DNA of 64,000 nt from Flavobacterium anhuiense (GCF_900101855.1 NZ_FMVC01000008.1:122300-186299); one strand, 5' to 3'. Counted from the stretch's first letter, positions 27,140 through 36,377 are shown. Notes: generated from the sequence alone by a model not told the origin. Numbers and translations are program-made.

Positions 27140-27616
27140 ATGACTAAAATTTTAAGCTTAGTTTTTTTATTTTGTCTATTTTCATGTAAAGAAAAAACAG
27201 AGGAACTAAAAGTACTGAAAGAACAGAATTTAGAAGAAATTGATCAGGAAGATGTAAGAACAATAAGTACGAGTGTGACAGATTACGATACATTAATTAA
27301 TCGGGTTAAAAAGAGAGGTGATGTAGAAGCTTATGATGAACTTTTTTATAGTTTCAAAGATTGTTGTTTCCGTGAAAGCACAGATAGTGTAATGTTATAC
27401 GCTAAAATTATGGCGGAGAAATTTAATTATGAAAGAGCTTATTTTGATTATTATCAAGCTATGTTGGAAAAATACAATATAGATAATTCAAATTTTCCTC
27501 AAATTGACATTAGTAAAATGAATAAAAAGGAAAAACTGAAATTGGAAAATTGGTTTAAAATGATGGTTCAAAAAAAGCTAATAACACAGCGGAGAGTGGA
27601 TTCTATTAAAAGGTAA
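27140..27616 (+). CDS. lipoprotein of unknown function
   Basis: The 158-residue protein starts with a lipoprotein signal, with the Cys at about residue 16 in LFSCKEKTEE. The rest is acidic and mostly helical, with YDELFYSFKDCCFREST in the middle and a basic C-terminus. No family is recognised. It follows the nrdA terminator and is probably its own transcription unit. Confidence 0.75.
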   Translation: MTKILSLVFLFCLFSCKEKTEELKVLKEQNLEEIDQEDVRTISTSVTDYDTLINRVKKRGDVEAYDELFYSFKDCCFRESTDSVMLYAKIMAEKFNYERAYFDYYQAMLEKYNIDNSNFPQIDISKMNKKEKLKLENWFKMMVQKKLITQRRVDSIKR

Positions 27617-27641
27617 TCTGTATAGGCAATTGTTTTCAAAC

Positions 27642-27835
27642 ATAGCTCGTGGTTTCAACCACGGGAACACGATGCATTTCCCCAATTCGATTCCCGTCTT
27701 TGAAACCACGGGCTATACTGACTATGATTGTTTCATAATAAAAAAGCAATATCCCCAAAAATTATCCGTTCTAATTAATACCAAAGACTTTTCAAAACTC
27801 AGCACCTTAGAATCTCAGCGACTTAGCATCTTTAA
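27642..27835. repeat. CGTGGTTTCA palindromic element and adjacent AGAATCTCAGCGACTTAG repeat
   Basis: ATAGCTCGTGGTTTCAACC at 27642 onward is mirrored at 27691-27716 (GAAACCACGGGCTAT), giving 26-base arms with few mismatches. From about 27797 a CACCTTAGAATCTCAGCGAC stretch belongs to another dispersed family, also seen at 30596-30630 and 56018-56050. The apparent coding frame across this stretch is not credible. Confidence 0.7.
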
Positions 27836-27888
27836 AAGAATTAAACCTTTAAAAGAAAGTCGAGTCTTATTGTAATAATTTCTGAACG

Positions 27889-29286
27889 ATGAAAAAAAGC
27901 AGTCTTTGGTCCTTACGATTAGGTTTTTCAGGAAAACAAGCTTCAAAAATTGAAAAACTCGGCTTAGAAAAATTTCTAAAGCAATCTTATAATTCAAAAT
28001 TTGATACAGCACTTCCAGACTTTCTGCAAGATCAGCCTAAAACTACTTTAGAGCTTAAGCAAGTTCGAGAAATCATCAAAACTTCAGACCCCGAAACCAA
28101 AAAGGAAATTCAGAAAAAAGAAAATCAAGCCACTGCTGAATTCAAAAAATGGTGGATTGCTAAAATGCGAAATGATGAATTTCCATTGCGTGAAAACATG
28201 GTTTGTTTTTGGCACAATCATTTTGTTTCGACTTCTCAAAAAGTAAAAATCAATTACTGGATTTATCAGCACAATATGATTTTGCGCGAAAATGCCTTTG
28301 GCAATTTCAAAGAATTAACCAAACAAATTCTGAAATCAAACGCAATGGTGCGATACCTCGATAATGGCGATAATAAAAAAGGAAAAGTAAACGAAAATCT
28401 AAGCCGTGAATTACTAGAACTATTCACAATCGGAATTGGAAATTATACCGAAGACGATATTAAAAATGGTGCAAAAGCTTTGGCCGGATTGAATATTGGC
28501 GATGAAGGTGCGGTTTACAGAAAGAATATCGAAGACAACAGCGATAAAATTTACTTCGGAAAAAAAGGAAATTGGAAAGCAGATGATTTAGTGGATATTA
28601 TTTTCGAACAGAAAAACATTCCGTACCTCATTACCCGAAAAATTTTGAAATGGTTTATTTGTGATAATCCGCCTGAAGATTTAGTGGTGTATTACGGAGA
28701 TTATCTTCGAAAGCAAAAATTTGAAATCGAACCTTTATTGACTAAAATCTTTACGGAAGAATTTAAAAAAGAAAATTCTGGAAATAAAATCAAAAATCCG
28801 CTGGTTTATATTTTACAGCTTTGCGACGAATTGCAGATGGAGAATGTAAGTGATGCCGCAATTATGGCATTTATAAAGCAGCAGGGAATGGATTTGTACA
28901 ATCAGGTGAATGTAAAAGGCTGGGATGGTGGAAATTCTTGGCTGACTTCGCAGATTTATCTTCAAAGAAACAATACAGCCGATTTATTATGCAGTGGAAA
29001 AAGTCTGAATCGAAAGGTTTTGAAAACGATGATGAACGGAGTTGAAAAAGAAAAATCGGAATATGAAAAAGTTGCCGTAAAAGTCGCTTTTGATTCTGAT
29101 GGAAATAATAAAACGATTATTTCAGAATTGTCAGACCGATTATTATTTAATGTCAGCGATTCGGCTCAAAAAGATATGGAAAATCTTCTGAAATACGATT
29201 TTGATCCTAAAGACCCACACGCCGATTTTGCTGTGGTCAGACTTTTTAATTACATCGCAAAACTTCCAGAATATCAATTAATCTAA
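27889..29286 (+). CDS. DUF1800-family protein
   Basis: The 465-residue protein has typical DUF1800 segments: LRLGFSGKQASKIEKLGLEK at the start, ENMVCFWHNHFVSTSQKV around 97-114, and NENLSRELLELFTIGIG followed by YTEDDIKNGAKALAG. It pairs with a DUF1501 gene 12 bases downstream, a conserved arrangement in many bacteria. The biochemical role of the pair is not established; the partner is exported. Confidence 0.92.
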   Translation: MKKSSLWSLRLGFSGKQASKIEKLGLEKFLKQSYNSKFDTALPDFLQDQPKTTLELKQVREIIKTSDPETKKEIQKKENQATAEFKKWWIAKMRNDEFPLRENMVCFWHNHFVSTSQKVKINYWIYQHNMILRENAFGNFKELTKQILKSNAMVRYLDNGDNKKGKVNENLSRELLELFTIGIGNYTEDDIKNGAKALAGLNIGDEGAVYRKNIEDNSDKIYFGKKGNWKADDLVDIIFEQKNIPYLITRKILKWFICDNPPEDLVVYYGDYLRKQKFEIEPLLTKIFTEEFKKENSGNKIKNPLVYILQLCDELQMENVSDAAIMAFIKQQGMDLYNQVNVKGWDGGNSWLTSQIYLQRNNTADLLCSGKSLNRKVLKTMMNGVEKEKSEYEKVAVKVAFDSDGNNKTIISELSDRLLFNVSDSAQKDMENLLKYDFDPKDPHADFAVVRLFNYIAKLPEYQLI

Positions 29287-29298
29287 AAAGCAGTAATC

Positions 29299-30462
29299 AT
29301 GAACAGAAGAAATTTTCTAACATTGACAGGAACTTTTACAGGCGGATTGCTTGTGCTTCCCGATTTTTTACACGCTTTTGGTTCTCAGAACAATTTGATT
29401 GTGGGAGAACAATGTGTCGTTTTTGTACAGCTGAATGGCGGAAATGACGGTTTAAATACCTTTATTCCATATGATGATCCATTATATTATGATTTACGAA
29501 CGAAAATTGCTTTAAATAAAGATTTGGTTATTGGTAAAAATAAAGGAATGGCATTTCATCCTTCGTTAAAAGATTTTGCCCAAATGCAACAAAACGGAGA
29601 TTTAACCGTAATTCAGAATGTCGGTTATCCAGAACCTATTCGTTCTCATTTTAGAAGTCAGGAAATCTGGCAGACTGCAACCGATTCGAATAAATATATA
29701 AATGAAGGCTGGCTCGGTAGATTTCTAGATTTGCAATGCAACGGACATCAGGCAACGGCGGGAATAAATTTAGATTCGATTGATAATTTGGCTTTAAAAG
29801 GTGTTGAACCTAATTTTATAACCGTAAAAGATCCACATCGATTTAAAGTGAAATCAAAAGAAGAAGATGTGACTTTGTCTAAAAATCCACATTTAGATTT
29901 TGTTCGAAAAATTGCCAATTCCGTTACCGAAGGCTCTGATGAAATCCAGAAAGCTTTGGCCAAATCTAAAACCGAAATCAGTTATCCTAAAACAGAATTA
30001 TCGAAAAATTTGGAATGGATTGCAAGACTGATAAAAGGAAATCTAAATTCAAAAGTATATTATACCTCTCTCAACGGATTTGATACGCACGACAATCAGC
30101 TTGCAATTCACGAAAGAAAGTTAACCGATTTAAACGATTCGTTATACAGTTTTTATTCCGATTTAAAACAAGCTCAATTATTGCAGAATGTCACAATCGT
30201 AGTTTTTTCCGAATTTGGAAGACGCGTAAAGGACGACGGCAACGGAACAGATCACGGAACTGCGGCGCCAATGTTTATCATAGGAGGAAACAACAAAGGA
30301 ACTATTTTAGGAAGAAATCCAAATTTAGCTGACTTAGATAATGGAGATTTAAAATATGAAATTGATTTTAGAAGTGTGTATGCGTCTTTATTAAAAGAAA
30401 AAATGAATTTTGATTATTCTAAAATTGGAATTATGAATAAACCAGTTTCCGGATTGTTTTGA
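29299..30462 (+). CDS. DUF1501-family exported protein
   Basis: The 387-residue protein begins MNRRNFLTLTGTFTGGLL, a twin-arginine-like signal. The family signatures VFVQLNGGNDGLNTFIPY near the start and VFSEFGRRVKDDGNGTDHGT near 300 are present; these relate the family to the alkaline phosphatase/sulfatase superfamily. It is the downstream partner of the DUF1800 gene. The substrate is unknown. Confidence 0.92.
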   Translation: MNRRNFLTLTGTFTGGLLVLPDFLHAFGSQNNLIVGEQCVVFVQLNGGNDGLNTFIPYDDPLYYDLRTKIALNKDLVIGKNKGMAFHPSLKDFAQMQQNGDLTVIQNVGYPEPIRSHFRSQEIWQTATDSNKYINEGWLGRFLDLQCNGHQATAGINLDSIDNLALKGVEPNFITVKDPHRFKVKSKEEDVTLSKNPHLDFVRKIANSVTEGSDEIQKALAKSKTEISYPKTELSKNLEWIARLIKGNLNSKVYYTSLNGFDTHDNQLAIHERKLTDLNDSLYSFYSDLKQAQLLQNVTIVVFSEFGRRVKDDGNGTDHGTAAPMFIIGGNNKGTILGRNPNLADLDNGDLKYEIDFRSVYASLLKEKMNFDYSKIGIMNKPVSGLF

Positions 30463-30720
30463 TTGGTAAATAGCCACGACCCGAGCGATAGCGAATAGAC
30501 GAAGCAATTCACGAATTTTATTTTAAAATCTGTGAAATTAGATTTAATTGCACAGAGATTTGCGCGAATTCGTGAATTTGTGGCGAAAAAAAAATTAGCA
30601 TCTCAGCAACTTAGAACCTCAGAATCTCTTTTTAATATTCTCATTTTAAGCCGATATTTTTATATTATCATACAAAACCTGCCAAATTTGTTAAGAAATC
30701 CTTTTTTGTTTCATAAAATG
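30463..30720. repeat. repeat-rich spacer upstream of the aromatic operon
   Basis: CAATTCACGAATTTTATT (about 30515) faces GCGAATTCGTGAATTTGTGG (about 30566-30587), an inverted pair of the GTGAATTCGTGG family with an intervening GACCCGAGCGATAGCGAATAG block on its left. AGCATCTCAGCAACTTAGAA follows at about 30598. A coding frame that spans these repeats is not credible. Confidence 0.6.
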
Positions 30721-30731
30721 CAATCTTTTTT

Positions 30732-30761
30732 TTGGTGCACTAAAAATAATTTATACATTCG
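30732..30761 (+). promoter_or_regulatory. predicted promoter of the Phe leader-pheA operon
   Basis: TTG at 30732-30734 is followed after 19 bases by TACATTCG (30754-30761), one mismatch from the Bacteroidota TAnnTTTG element. The leader peptide ATG is 30 bases downstream. Confidence 0.55.
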
Positions 30762-30790
30762 CAGAGAATTTACAAAATAACACAAACAAA

Positions 30791-30871
30791 ATGGCAAGTA
30801 ACCGTTTTTATTTTAGCAACAATTTTTATTTCTTCTTTAGTAGAAGTCAGGATTGTGCTATGGTTATTTGA
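30791..30871 (+). CDS. Phe-rich leader peptide of the pheA attenuator
   Basis: This 26-residue open frame from ATG 30791 to TGA 30871 has six Phe and two Tyr among residues 6-16 (including FYF and FYFFF). It sits directly in front of a terminator/antiterminator pair and of pheA (prephenate dehydratase). A ribosome waiting for Phe-tRNA at codons 14-16 would leave 30847-30856 free to pair with the terminator. This is the classical amino-acid attenuation layout and needs no dedicated regulator. Confidence 0.88.
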   Translation: MASNRFYFSNNFYFFFSRSQDCAMVI

Positions 30872-30933
30872 GATCGAATTTTAAGACAAATAAAACTAAT
30901 ATACAATCCTGATGCAAATCAGGATTTTTTTTT
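30847..30933 (+). promoter_or_regulatory. transcription attenuator: antiterminator and intrinsic terminator before pheA
   Basis: Terminator: AATCCTGAT (30905-30913), loop GCAA, ATCAGGATT (30918-30926), then T to 30933. Antiterminator: TCAGGATTGT (30847-30856) is an exact complement of ACAATCCTGA (30903-30912), so the two structures exclude each other. The upstream strand lies inside the last codons of the Phe-rich leader, so a ribosome that reaches the stop codon would cover it. Confidence 0.88.
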
Positions 30934-30939
30934 GACTAT

Positions 30940-31767
30940 ATGACAACGAAAATTGCAATACAAGGTATAAAAGGATCATTTCATCATCAGGTTGTGAAAG
31001 AGTATTTCTCTGAAAATGTGGATATTGATGAATGCTTGTCTTTTGAAGAATTGATCGACAGCCTTATTGCCGGAAAATCTGATCAGGCTGTTATGGCGAT
31101 CGAGAATTCAATTGCAGGGCCGATTATCCCGAATTACGCATTGATTGACAAGAATAATTTGCACATTATTGGAGAACATTATTTGAATATTCAGCAGAAT
31201 TTAATGGCTTTAAAAGGTCAGAAAATTGAAGATATAAGAGAAGTTCATTCACACCCAATGGCACTTTTGCAGTGTATGGATTTCTTGAAGCAATATCCAA
31301 ATATCAAATTGGTTGAGGATAAAGATACTGCTGAAACAGCAAGAAGAATTCAGGAAAAACAGTTAACCGGAATTGCTGCAATTGCGAGTGTAACCGCTTC
31401 CGAAATGTACGATCTGGATATTATTGCATCATCGATTCAAACGATCAAAAACAATATGACGCGTTTCGTGATCATCAAAAAGCAAAATTCATTTTTGCCA
31501 GAAAGCGAAATCAACAGAGCATCGGTAAAATTTGAATTAGATCATAAAAGAGGAAGCTTAGCGGCGGTTTTAAATGTCATGAGCGACTGCAAACTGAATT
31601 TGACAAAAATCCAGTCGCTTCCAAAAATTGAAACACCTTGGAAATATTCATTCTTCGTAGATGTAACATTTGAGAAGTACGAAGATTTTGCAAAAGCCAA
31701 AACGTTATTAAACATCATGGCAGAATATTTCAAAGTATTGGGAGAATATAAGAATACCAGACCTTAA
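30940..31767 (+). CDS. pheA: prephenate dehydratase
   Basis: The 275-residue enzyme converts prephenate to phenylpyruvate. The catalytic domain has IAIQGIKGSFHHQV at the N-terminus and the NNMTRFVII motif with the essential Thr-Arg-Phe. A C-terminal ACT domain (about 192-270, RGSLAAVLNVM and SLPKIETPWKY) is the probable phenylalanine allosteric site. It has no chorismate mutase domain; that activity is fused to the DAHP synthase downstream. Expression is likely set by the Phe attenuator ahead of it. Confidence 0.95.
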   Translation: MTTKIAIQGIKGSFHHQVVKEYFSENVDIDECLSFEELIDSLIAGKSDQAVMAIENSIAGPIIPNYALIDKNNLHIIGEHYLNIQQNLMALKGQKIEDIREVHSHPMALLQCMDFLKQYPNIKLVEDKDTAETARRIQEKQLTGIAAIASVTASEMYDLDIIASSIQTIKNNMTRFVIIKKQNSFLPESEINRASVKFELDHKRGSLAAVLNVMSDCKLNLTKIQSLPKIETPWKYSFFVDVTFEKYEDFAKAKTLLNIMAEYFKVLGEYKNTRP

Positions 31768-31854
31768 AAAAGGAAATTCCAATTAAAGAATTCCAAATTA
31801 CAATCCTTCGGGATTAAAAAATAAAGAAACTCTAAAAGAGAATAAATAGAAATC

Positions 31855-33000
31855 ATGATTACAACAGCAAAACGATTAGACACAGTTGAAGAATACTACT
31901 TCTCATCAAAACTAAGAGAAGTTCGTCAGTTGATGTCTGAAGGAAAATCGATCATCAACATGGGAATTGGAAGCCCTGATTTGAGTCCGTCAAAAGCAGT
32001 AATTGAAGCAGTCGCTGCAGCAATTCAAGACGAAAACGGACACGGCTATCAAAGCTATCAGGGATTGCCAGAAATGAGACAGGCGATGGCGGATTTTTAT
32101 CGTGATCAGTTTGGTGTTGAAGTGAATCCGAATAATGAGATTTTACCTCTTATGGGTTCAAAAGAAGGAATTATGCATATTTCGTTGGCATTTTTAAATG
32201 AAGGCGATCACGTTTTGATTCCGAATCCGGGTTATCCAACTTATACTTCGGTAACCAATTTGGTTCAGGCAGTTCCGGTTTATTATGACTTGAAAGAAGA
32301 AAACGGATGGGAACCAGATTTTGAAGCTCTTGAAAAATTAGATCTTTCGAAAGTAAAAATTATGTGGCTGGGTTATCCGCACATGCCGACAGGGGCTCGA
32401 GGAAGTTTAGCGTTATTTGAAAAATTGGTTGCTTTTGCTAAAAAACACAATATATTATTGATCAACGACAATCCATATAGTTTTGTTTTGAATGATAATC
32501 CGATGAGTTTATTGCAAGTTGAAGGTGCGAAAGATGTGGCTTTAGAATTGAATTCGCTAAGTAAAACATTCAACATGGCGGGCTGGAGAGTCGGAATGGT
32601 TTTAGGAAATCCTGAAATTATCGATGCGGTCCTAAAAGTAAAAAGCAACATGGACAGCGGCATGTATTACGGAATTCAAAAAGGTGCAATTGCAGCTTTG
32701 AAATGTGATAAATCATGGTTCGAAGACCAAAACAAAATTTACAGACGCCGTAGAGAATTAACAGAGAAACTAGCAGAAAAGCTAAACTGTAAAGTATATA
32801 AAGAAGGAGTTGGGCTTTTTGTTTGGGCGAAACTTCCGGAAGGAATTGAATCAGCAGAAAAGTTCATTGACGAAATATTATATGAGAAACATATTTTCAT
32901 TACACCGGGAACCATTTTTGGAAGCAATGGAGAAGGTTATATCAGATTCTCATTGTGTGTGAAAGAAGAAAAAGTACAAGAATCGATTGATCGATTTTAG
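31855..33000 (+). CDS. class I/II PLP-dependent aminotransferase
   Basis: The 381-residue enzyme has the PLP-lysine motif NSLSKTFNMAGWRVG and the C-terminal substrate Arg in EGYIRFSLC. Position between pheA and tyrA suggests that it transaminates phenylpyruvate and hydroxyphenylpyruvate. The usual NPTG motif reads YPHMPTGA: the Asn that contacts the PLP ring hydroxyl in this fold is Met here. It is otherwise full length. Confidence 0.92.
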   Translation: MITTAKRLDTVEEYYFSSKLREVRQLMSEGKSIINMGIGSPDLSPSKAVIEAVAAAIQDENGHGYQSYQGLPEMRQAMADFYRDQFGVEVNPNNEILPLMGSKEGIMHISLAFLNEGDHVLIPNPGYPTYTSVTNLVQAVPVYYDLKEENGWEPDFEALEKLDLSKVKIMWLGYPHMPTGARGSLALFEKLVAFAKKHNILLINDNPYSFVLNDNPMSLLQVEGAKDVALELNSLSKTFNMAGWRVGMVLGNPEIIDAVLKVKSNMDSGMYYGIQKGAIAALKCDKSWFEDQNKIYRRRRELTEKLAEKLNCKVYKEGVGLFVWAKLPEGIESAEKFIDEILYEKHIFITPGTIFGSNGEGYIRFSLCVKEEKVQESIDRF

Positions 33001-33088
33001 AGTTTTTGCTATAGGTAAAAAGACTACTATCTTTCAACTAAAAAATCTAAAAGATTAATATATAACAATTAAAAATAAAACCTGTAAA

Positions 33089-34216
33089 ATGAAAAAACTA
33101 CAATTATTTTATATGCTAATACCAATTTTATTTATCGCATGTGAGGGAGATGAAGGACCTATTGGAGAAAAAGGATCAAGCGGAATAAATACTTTGGTAA
33201 ATATGTCTGTTGTAAATCCAGGAATAGATTGTGAGAATGGAGGAATAAAAATTGAGACGGGATTGGATAGTAATTTTAACGGGATACTTGATAGTAATGA
33301 AGTTCAAAATACAAAATATGTTTGTAATGGAGTAAATGGAAAAAATAGTCTTACAACAGTTGTAAAAGAACCTGCAGGAGTAAGTTGTGAAAATGGTGGA
33401 ATAAAAATAAATTCTGGTTTAGATTTAAATAGAAATGGGATTTTAGAAGAAAATGAAATAATTTCTACAGCATATGTTTGTAATGGAGTTGACGGGAATA
33501 CAAATTTAATAAGGACAACTAATGAGAATTCAGGAGGTAATTGTGGAAATGGAGGATTGAAAGTTGAATATGGATTAGATGTAAACAAAGACGGAATATT
33601 AAATGACAATGAAGTAAAATATACAACTTATGTATGTAATGGAATTAATGGGAATGTAAGTCTTGTGAATATAACAGATCAAGCTAAAGGTGGAATTTGC
33701 GGAAACGGAGGAATAAAAATTGAATCAGGGATTGATGTAAATAATAATAAAATATTAGATAATTCAGAAGTTCAAGTTACAAAATATGTTTGTAACGAAG
33801 ATACAGGAATTGTAAGCGAAGAGATTAGATTGAGAATTGCGGATGGTGTTGGTTCTAATGCTAGTACATCTAGTTCAATTCCTGTAGTTGCGTCAGGTAT
33901 TACTTTTGATCTTAGTAATTATAAGAATGTAAATTCAATAATTTTTGAATCGGATCCGTATGTTTATTATACTGGACCAAATGTTGTAAATAACAATTAT
34001 GCTTTATTAGAATTATATAATGTTACTGATAATACTACGATTTTAAATTCTTTGATTAAAACTAATAATTTAAGTAACGAAAGAGTCTCTCTTAAATCAG
34101 GTGAACTTATAAATGAAATTCCTAAAAAAGAGATAAAATTAGGAATAAAATTGAGCTCAGAAATTAACGGGCAATATGCTGTAAGTGGAATTGGATATCT
34201 CATTTTAAAAAAGTGA
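33089..34216 (+). CDS. lipoprotein with four EF-hand-like Cys repeats (DUF7151-like)
   Basis: The 375-residue protein has a lipoprotein signal (Cys18 in LFIACEGDEG) and a short collagen-like stretch (GPIGEKGSSG). Four repeats of about 51 residues follow to about residue 240. Each has a Cys before NGG(I/L)K, a calcium-loop-like 12-mer such as DSNFNGILDSNE, and an ending like YVCNG. The C-terminal about 130 residues form a separate beta domain. I recall such repeats as DUF7151. It is AT-richer than its neighbours and sits inside an aromatic biosynthesis operon with which it has no obvious functional link. Confidence 0.85.
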   Translation: MKKLQLFYMLIPILFIACEGDEGPIGEKGSSGINTLVNMSVVNPGIDCENGGIKIETGLDSNFNGILDSNEVQNTKYVCNGVNGKNSLTTVVKEPAGVSCENGGIKINSGLDLNRNGILEENEIISTAYVCNGVDGNTNLIRTTNENSGGNCGNGGLKVEYGLDVNKDGILNDNEVKYTTYVCNGINGNVSLVNITDQAKGGICGNGGIKIESGIDVNNNKILDNSEVQVTKYVCNEDTGIVSEEIRLRIADGVGSNASTSSSIPVVASGITFDLSNYKNVNSIIFESDPYVYYTGPNVVNNNYALLELYNVTDNTTILNSLIKTNNLSNERVSLKSGELINEIPKKEIKLGIKLSSEINGQYAVSGIGYLILKK

Positions 34217-34322
34217 ATTTTTTAATAATTTATTGATAATTCAAGTGAAATTTATAAAATATGAAACTTGCCAGATTTTAACATGTTCATCTAAATTTCA
34301 TTGAAGTTAATGAAAAAGAAAT

Positions 34323-35180
34323 ATGAAAGTATACGTAATAGGAATAGGGTTAATAGGCGGTTCGATGGTGCTAGACATCAAAGGACGTTATCCTGATGCT
34401 ACTATTTTAGGAATCGACAGTAACGAAAAACATTTGCAGGAAGCAATTGATCTTGGAGTTATTGATGAAGCAGGAAGTTTTGAAGATCTGCAAAAAGCCG
34501 ATTTTGTAATTGTTTCGGTTCCGGTAGATGTAGCGTTGACAGTTTTGCCTAAAGTTTTGGATGCTGTAGGGGATAAAACGATTGTTTTTGAAGTAGGATC
34601 TACTAAAAAACCAATTTGCGAAGCAGTGGCCAATCACCCAAAAAGAAGAAATTTTATTGCGACGCACCCAATTGCGGGAACAGAGTTTTCGGGTCCATCA
34701 GCAGCAATAAGAGGTTTGTTTCAAGGAAAGACAAATATTATCTGTGAAGTCGAAAAGACTGCTTTTAAATTGCAGGAGAAAGCATTAAATCTTTTCACTT
34801 CAATTGGAATGAGAATTCGATATATGGATCCCGTTTCGCACGACAAACACATTGCTTATGTTTCGCATTTATCGCACATTAGTTCGTTTATGCTCGGAAA
34901 AACAGTAATGAATAAAGAAAAAGACGAACAAGATATTTTTGATATGGCGGGAAGTGGATTTGAAAGCACCGTTCGTTTGGCAAAAAGTTCACCTGCAATG
35001 TGGACACCAATTTTTAAACAAAACAAAGAATACGTTCTGGAAACCTTAGAAGGGTATATCGCAAATTTAACTCAGTTTAGAGATTTGCTGGCAGACGACA
35101 ACTACAACGCCATTTTTGAAGAAATGGAAGGCGTAAATAAAATTAGAGAAATATTAAACGGAATAACTATAAAAAAGTAA
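34323..35180 (+). CDS. tyrA: prephenate dehydrogenase
   Basis: The 285-residue NAD(P)-dependent enzyme makes 4-hydroxyphenylpyruvate for tyrosine. The nucleotide motif VIGIGLIGGS is at the N-terminus. The IATHPIAGTEFSGP loop and HDKHIAYVSHLSH segment are the prephenate-site hallmarks. It lies 12 bases before the DAHP synthase-chorismate mutase gene. Confidence 0.95.
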   Translation: MKVYVIGIGLIGGSMVLDIKGRYPDATILGIDSNEKHLQEAIDLGVIDEAGSFEDLQKADFVIVSVPVDVALTVLPKVLDAVGDKTIVFEVGSTKKPICEAVANHPKRRNFIATHPIAGTEFSGPSAAIRGLFQGKTNIICEVEKTAFKLQEKALNLFTSIGMRIRYMDPVSHDKHIAYVSHLSHISSFMLGKTVMNKEKDEQDIFDMAGSGFESTVRLAKSSPAMWTPIFKQNKEYVLETLEGYIANLTQFRDLLADDNYNAIFEEMEGVNKIREILNGITIKK

Positions 35181-35192
35181 ACTATAAAAACG

Positions 35193-36275
35193 ATGGAAAA
35201 TAAAAAAGAAATGAGAAAGTGGTTAGAAGATTTCAATTTAAATCACCCACTTGTGATAGCTGGACCTTGTAGTGCAGAAACTGAAGATCAGGTTTTGAAA
35301 ATCGCTCACGAATTAAAAGATTCAAAAGTAAGCGTATTCAGAGCTGGAATCTGGAAACCAAGAACTCGTCCAGGAGGATTTGAGGGTGTTGGTGAAATTG
35401 GATTAAAATGGTTGCAAAAAGCTAAAGCTGAAACTGGTTTATTAATGGGAACTGAAGTTGCAACTGCAGCGCACTGTAAACTAGCTTTAGAACACGATAT
35501 CGACGTTTTATGGGTTGGTGCACGTACAACGGCAAACCCTTTCGCGGTTCAAGAAATTGCTGATACTTTAAAAGGAACTGATAAAATTGTTTTGGTTAAA
35601 AACCCAGTAAATCCAGATTTAGCTTTATGGTTAGGTGGTGTTGAGCGTTTACACATGGCTGGAATCGAGAAATTAGGTGTTATTCACAGAGGTTTCTCTA
35701 CTTACGAAAAAACAAAATACAGAAACATTCCAGAGTGGCAGATTGCTATCGAATTGCAAAATAAATTCCCTGATTTACCATTAATCATCGATCCATCTCA
35801 CATTACTGGAGATCGTAAAATGATTTTCGAAGTAACTCAAGAGGCTTTAGACTTGAACTACGACGGTATGATTATCGAAACGCATATCGATCCAGACAAC
35901 GCTTGGTCTGATGCGGCTCAACAAGTTACTCCAGATGCTTTGAAACAAATCATCAAAGATTTAACTATCAGAAAAACGGATGATACTACAGACGAGTACA
36001 GCCAAAAAATGAAAAAACTAAGAGCTAACATCGACGTTTTGGATGCTAACTTATTAGAGTTGCTAGGAAAACGTATGAAAGTAGCTGATGAAATCGGTCA
36101 AGTGAAAAAAGATGCAAACGTTGCGATCCTTCAAAACAACCGTTGGAACGAAATCTTAGGAAAAATGATTTTGGAAGGTGAGAAAAAAGGCCTTACTGAA
36201 GAGTTTGTTTTGAAATTATTCAAAGCAATTCACCAAGAGAGTATTGGTCATCAAGAGAAAATTTTCAACGCATAA
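35193..36275 (+). CDS. bifunctional DAHP synthase / chorismate mutase
   Basis: In the 360-residue protein residues 1-260 form a KDO8P-synthase-like DAHP synthase (LVIAGPCSAET, IWKPRTRPGGFEG, HRGFSTYEKTKYRNIPEW, IDPSHITGDR). Residues about 270-360 are an AroQ-type chorismate mutase (RANIDVLDANLLELLGKRM). It joins the first step of the shikimate pathway to the branch step towards Phe/Tyr, and the fusion may allow feedback through the mutase domain. It is the last gene of the operon. Confidence 0.95.
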   Translation: MENKKEMRKWLEDFNLNHPLVIAGPCSAETEDQVLKIAHELKDSKVSVFRAGIWKPRTRPGGFEGVGEIGLKWLQKAKAETGLLMGTEVATAAHCKLALEHDIDVLWVGARTTANPFAVQEIADTLKGTDKIVLVKNPVNPDLALWLGGVERLHMAGIEKLGVIHRGFSTYEKTKYRNIPEWQIAIELQNKFPDLPLIIDPSHITGDRKMIFEVTQEALDLNYDGMIIETHIDPDNAWSDAAQQVTPDALKQIIKDLTIRKTDDTTDEYSQKMKKLRANIDVLDANLLELLGKRMKVADEIGQVKKDANVAILQNNRWNEILGKMILEGEKKGLTEEFVLKLFKAIHQESIGHQEKIFNA

Positions 36276-36377
36276 TTTTGTCTTAAACCATATAAGTGAT
36301 ATAAGATAATTTAGGTTTGGTTAAGATTTATCTTAAGTTTTTCTTATAGCACAATATTAAAAATAGATTGTTTTTTT

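Noticed and set aside
27630..27875. 81-codon plus-strand frame
   Set aside because: It runs through the CGTGGTTTCA palindrome and the CTTAGAATCTCAG repeat and has no protein-like features.
30532..30780. 82-codon plus-strand frame upstream of pheA
   Set aside because: It is composed of intergenic repeats and overlaps the predicted leader promoter.
33180..33810. Periodic repeats as a possible CRISPR or tandem DNA repeat
   Set aside because: The period of about 153 bases encodes protein repeats with divergent DNA, in frame within the lipoprotein gene.
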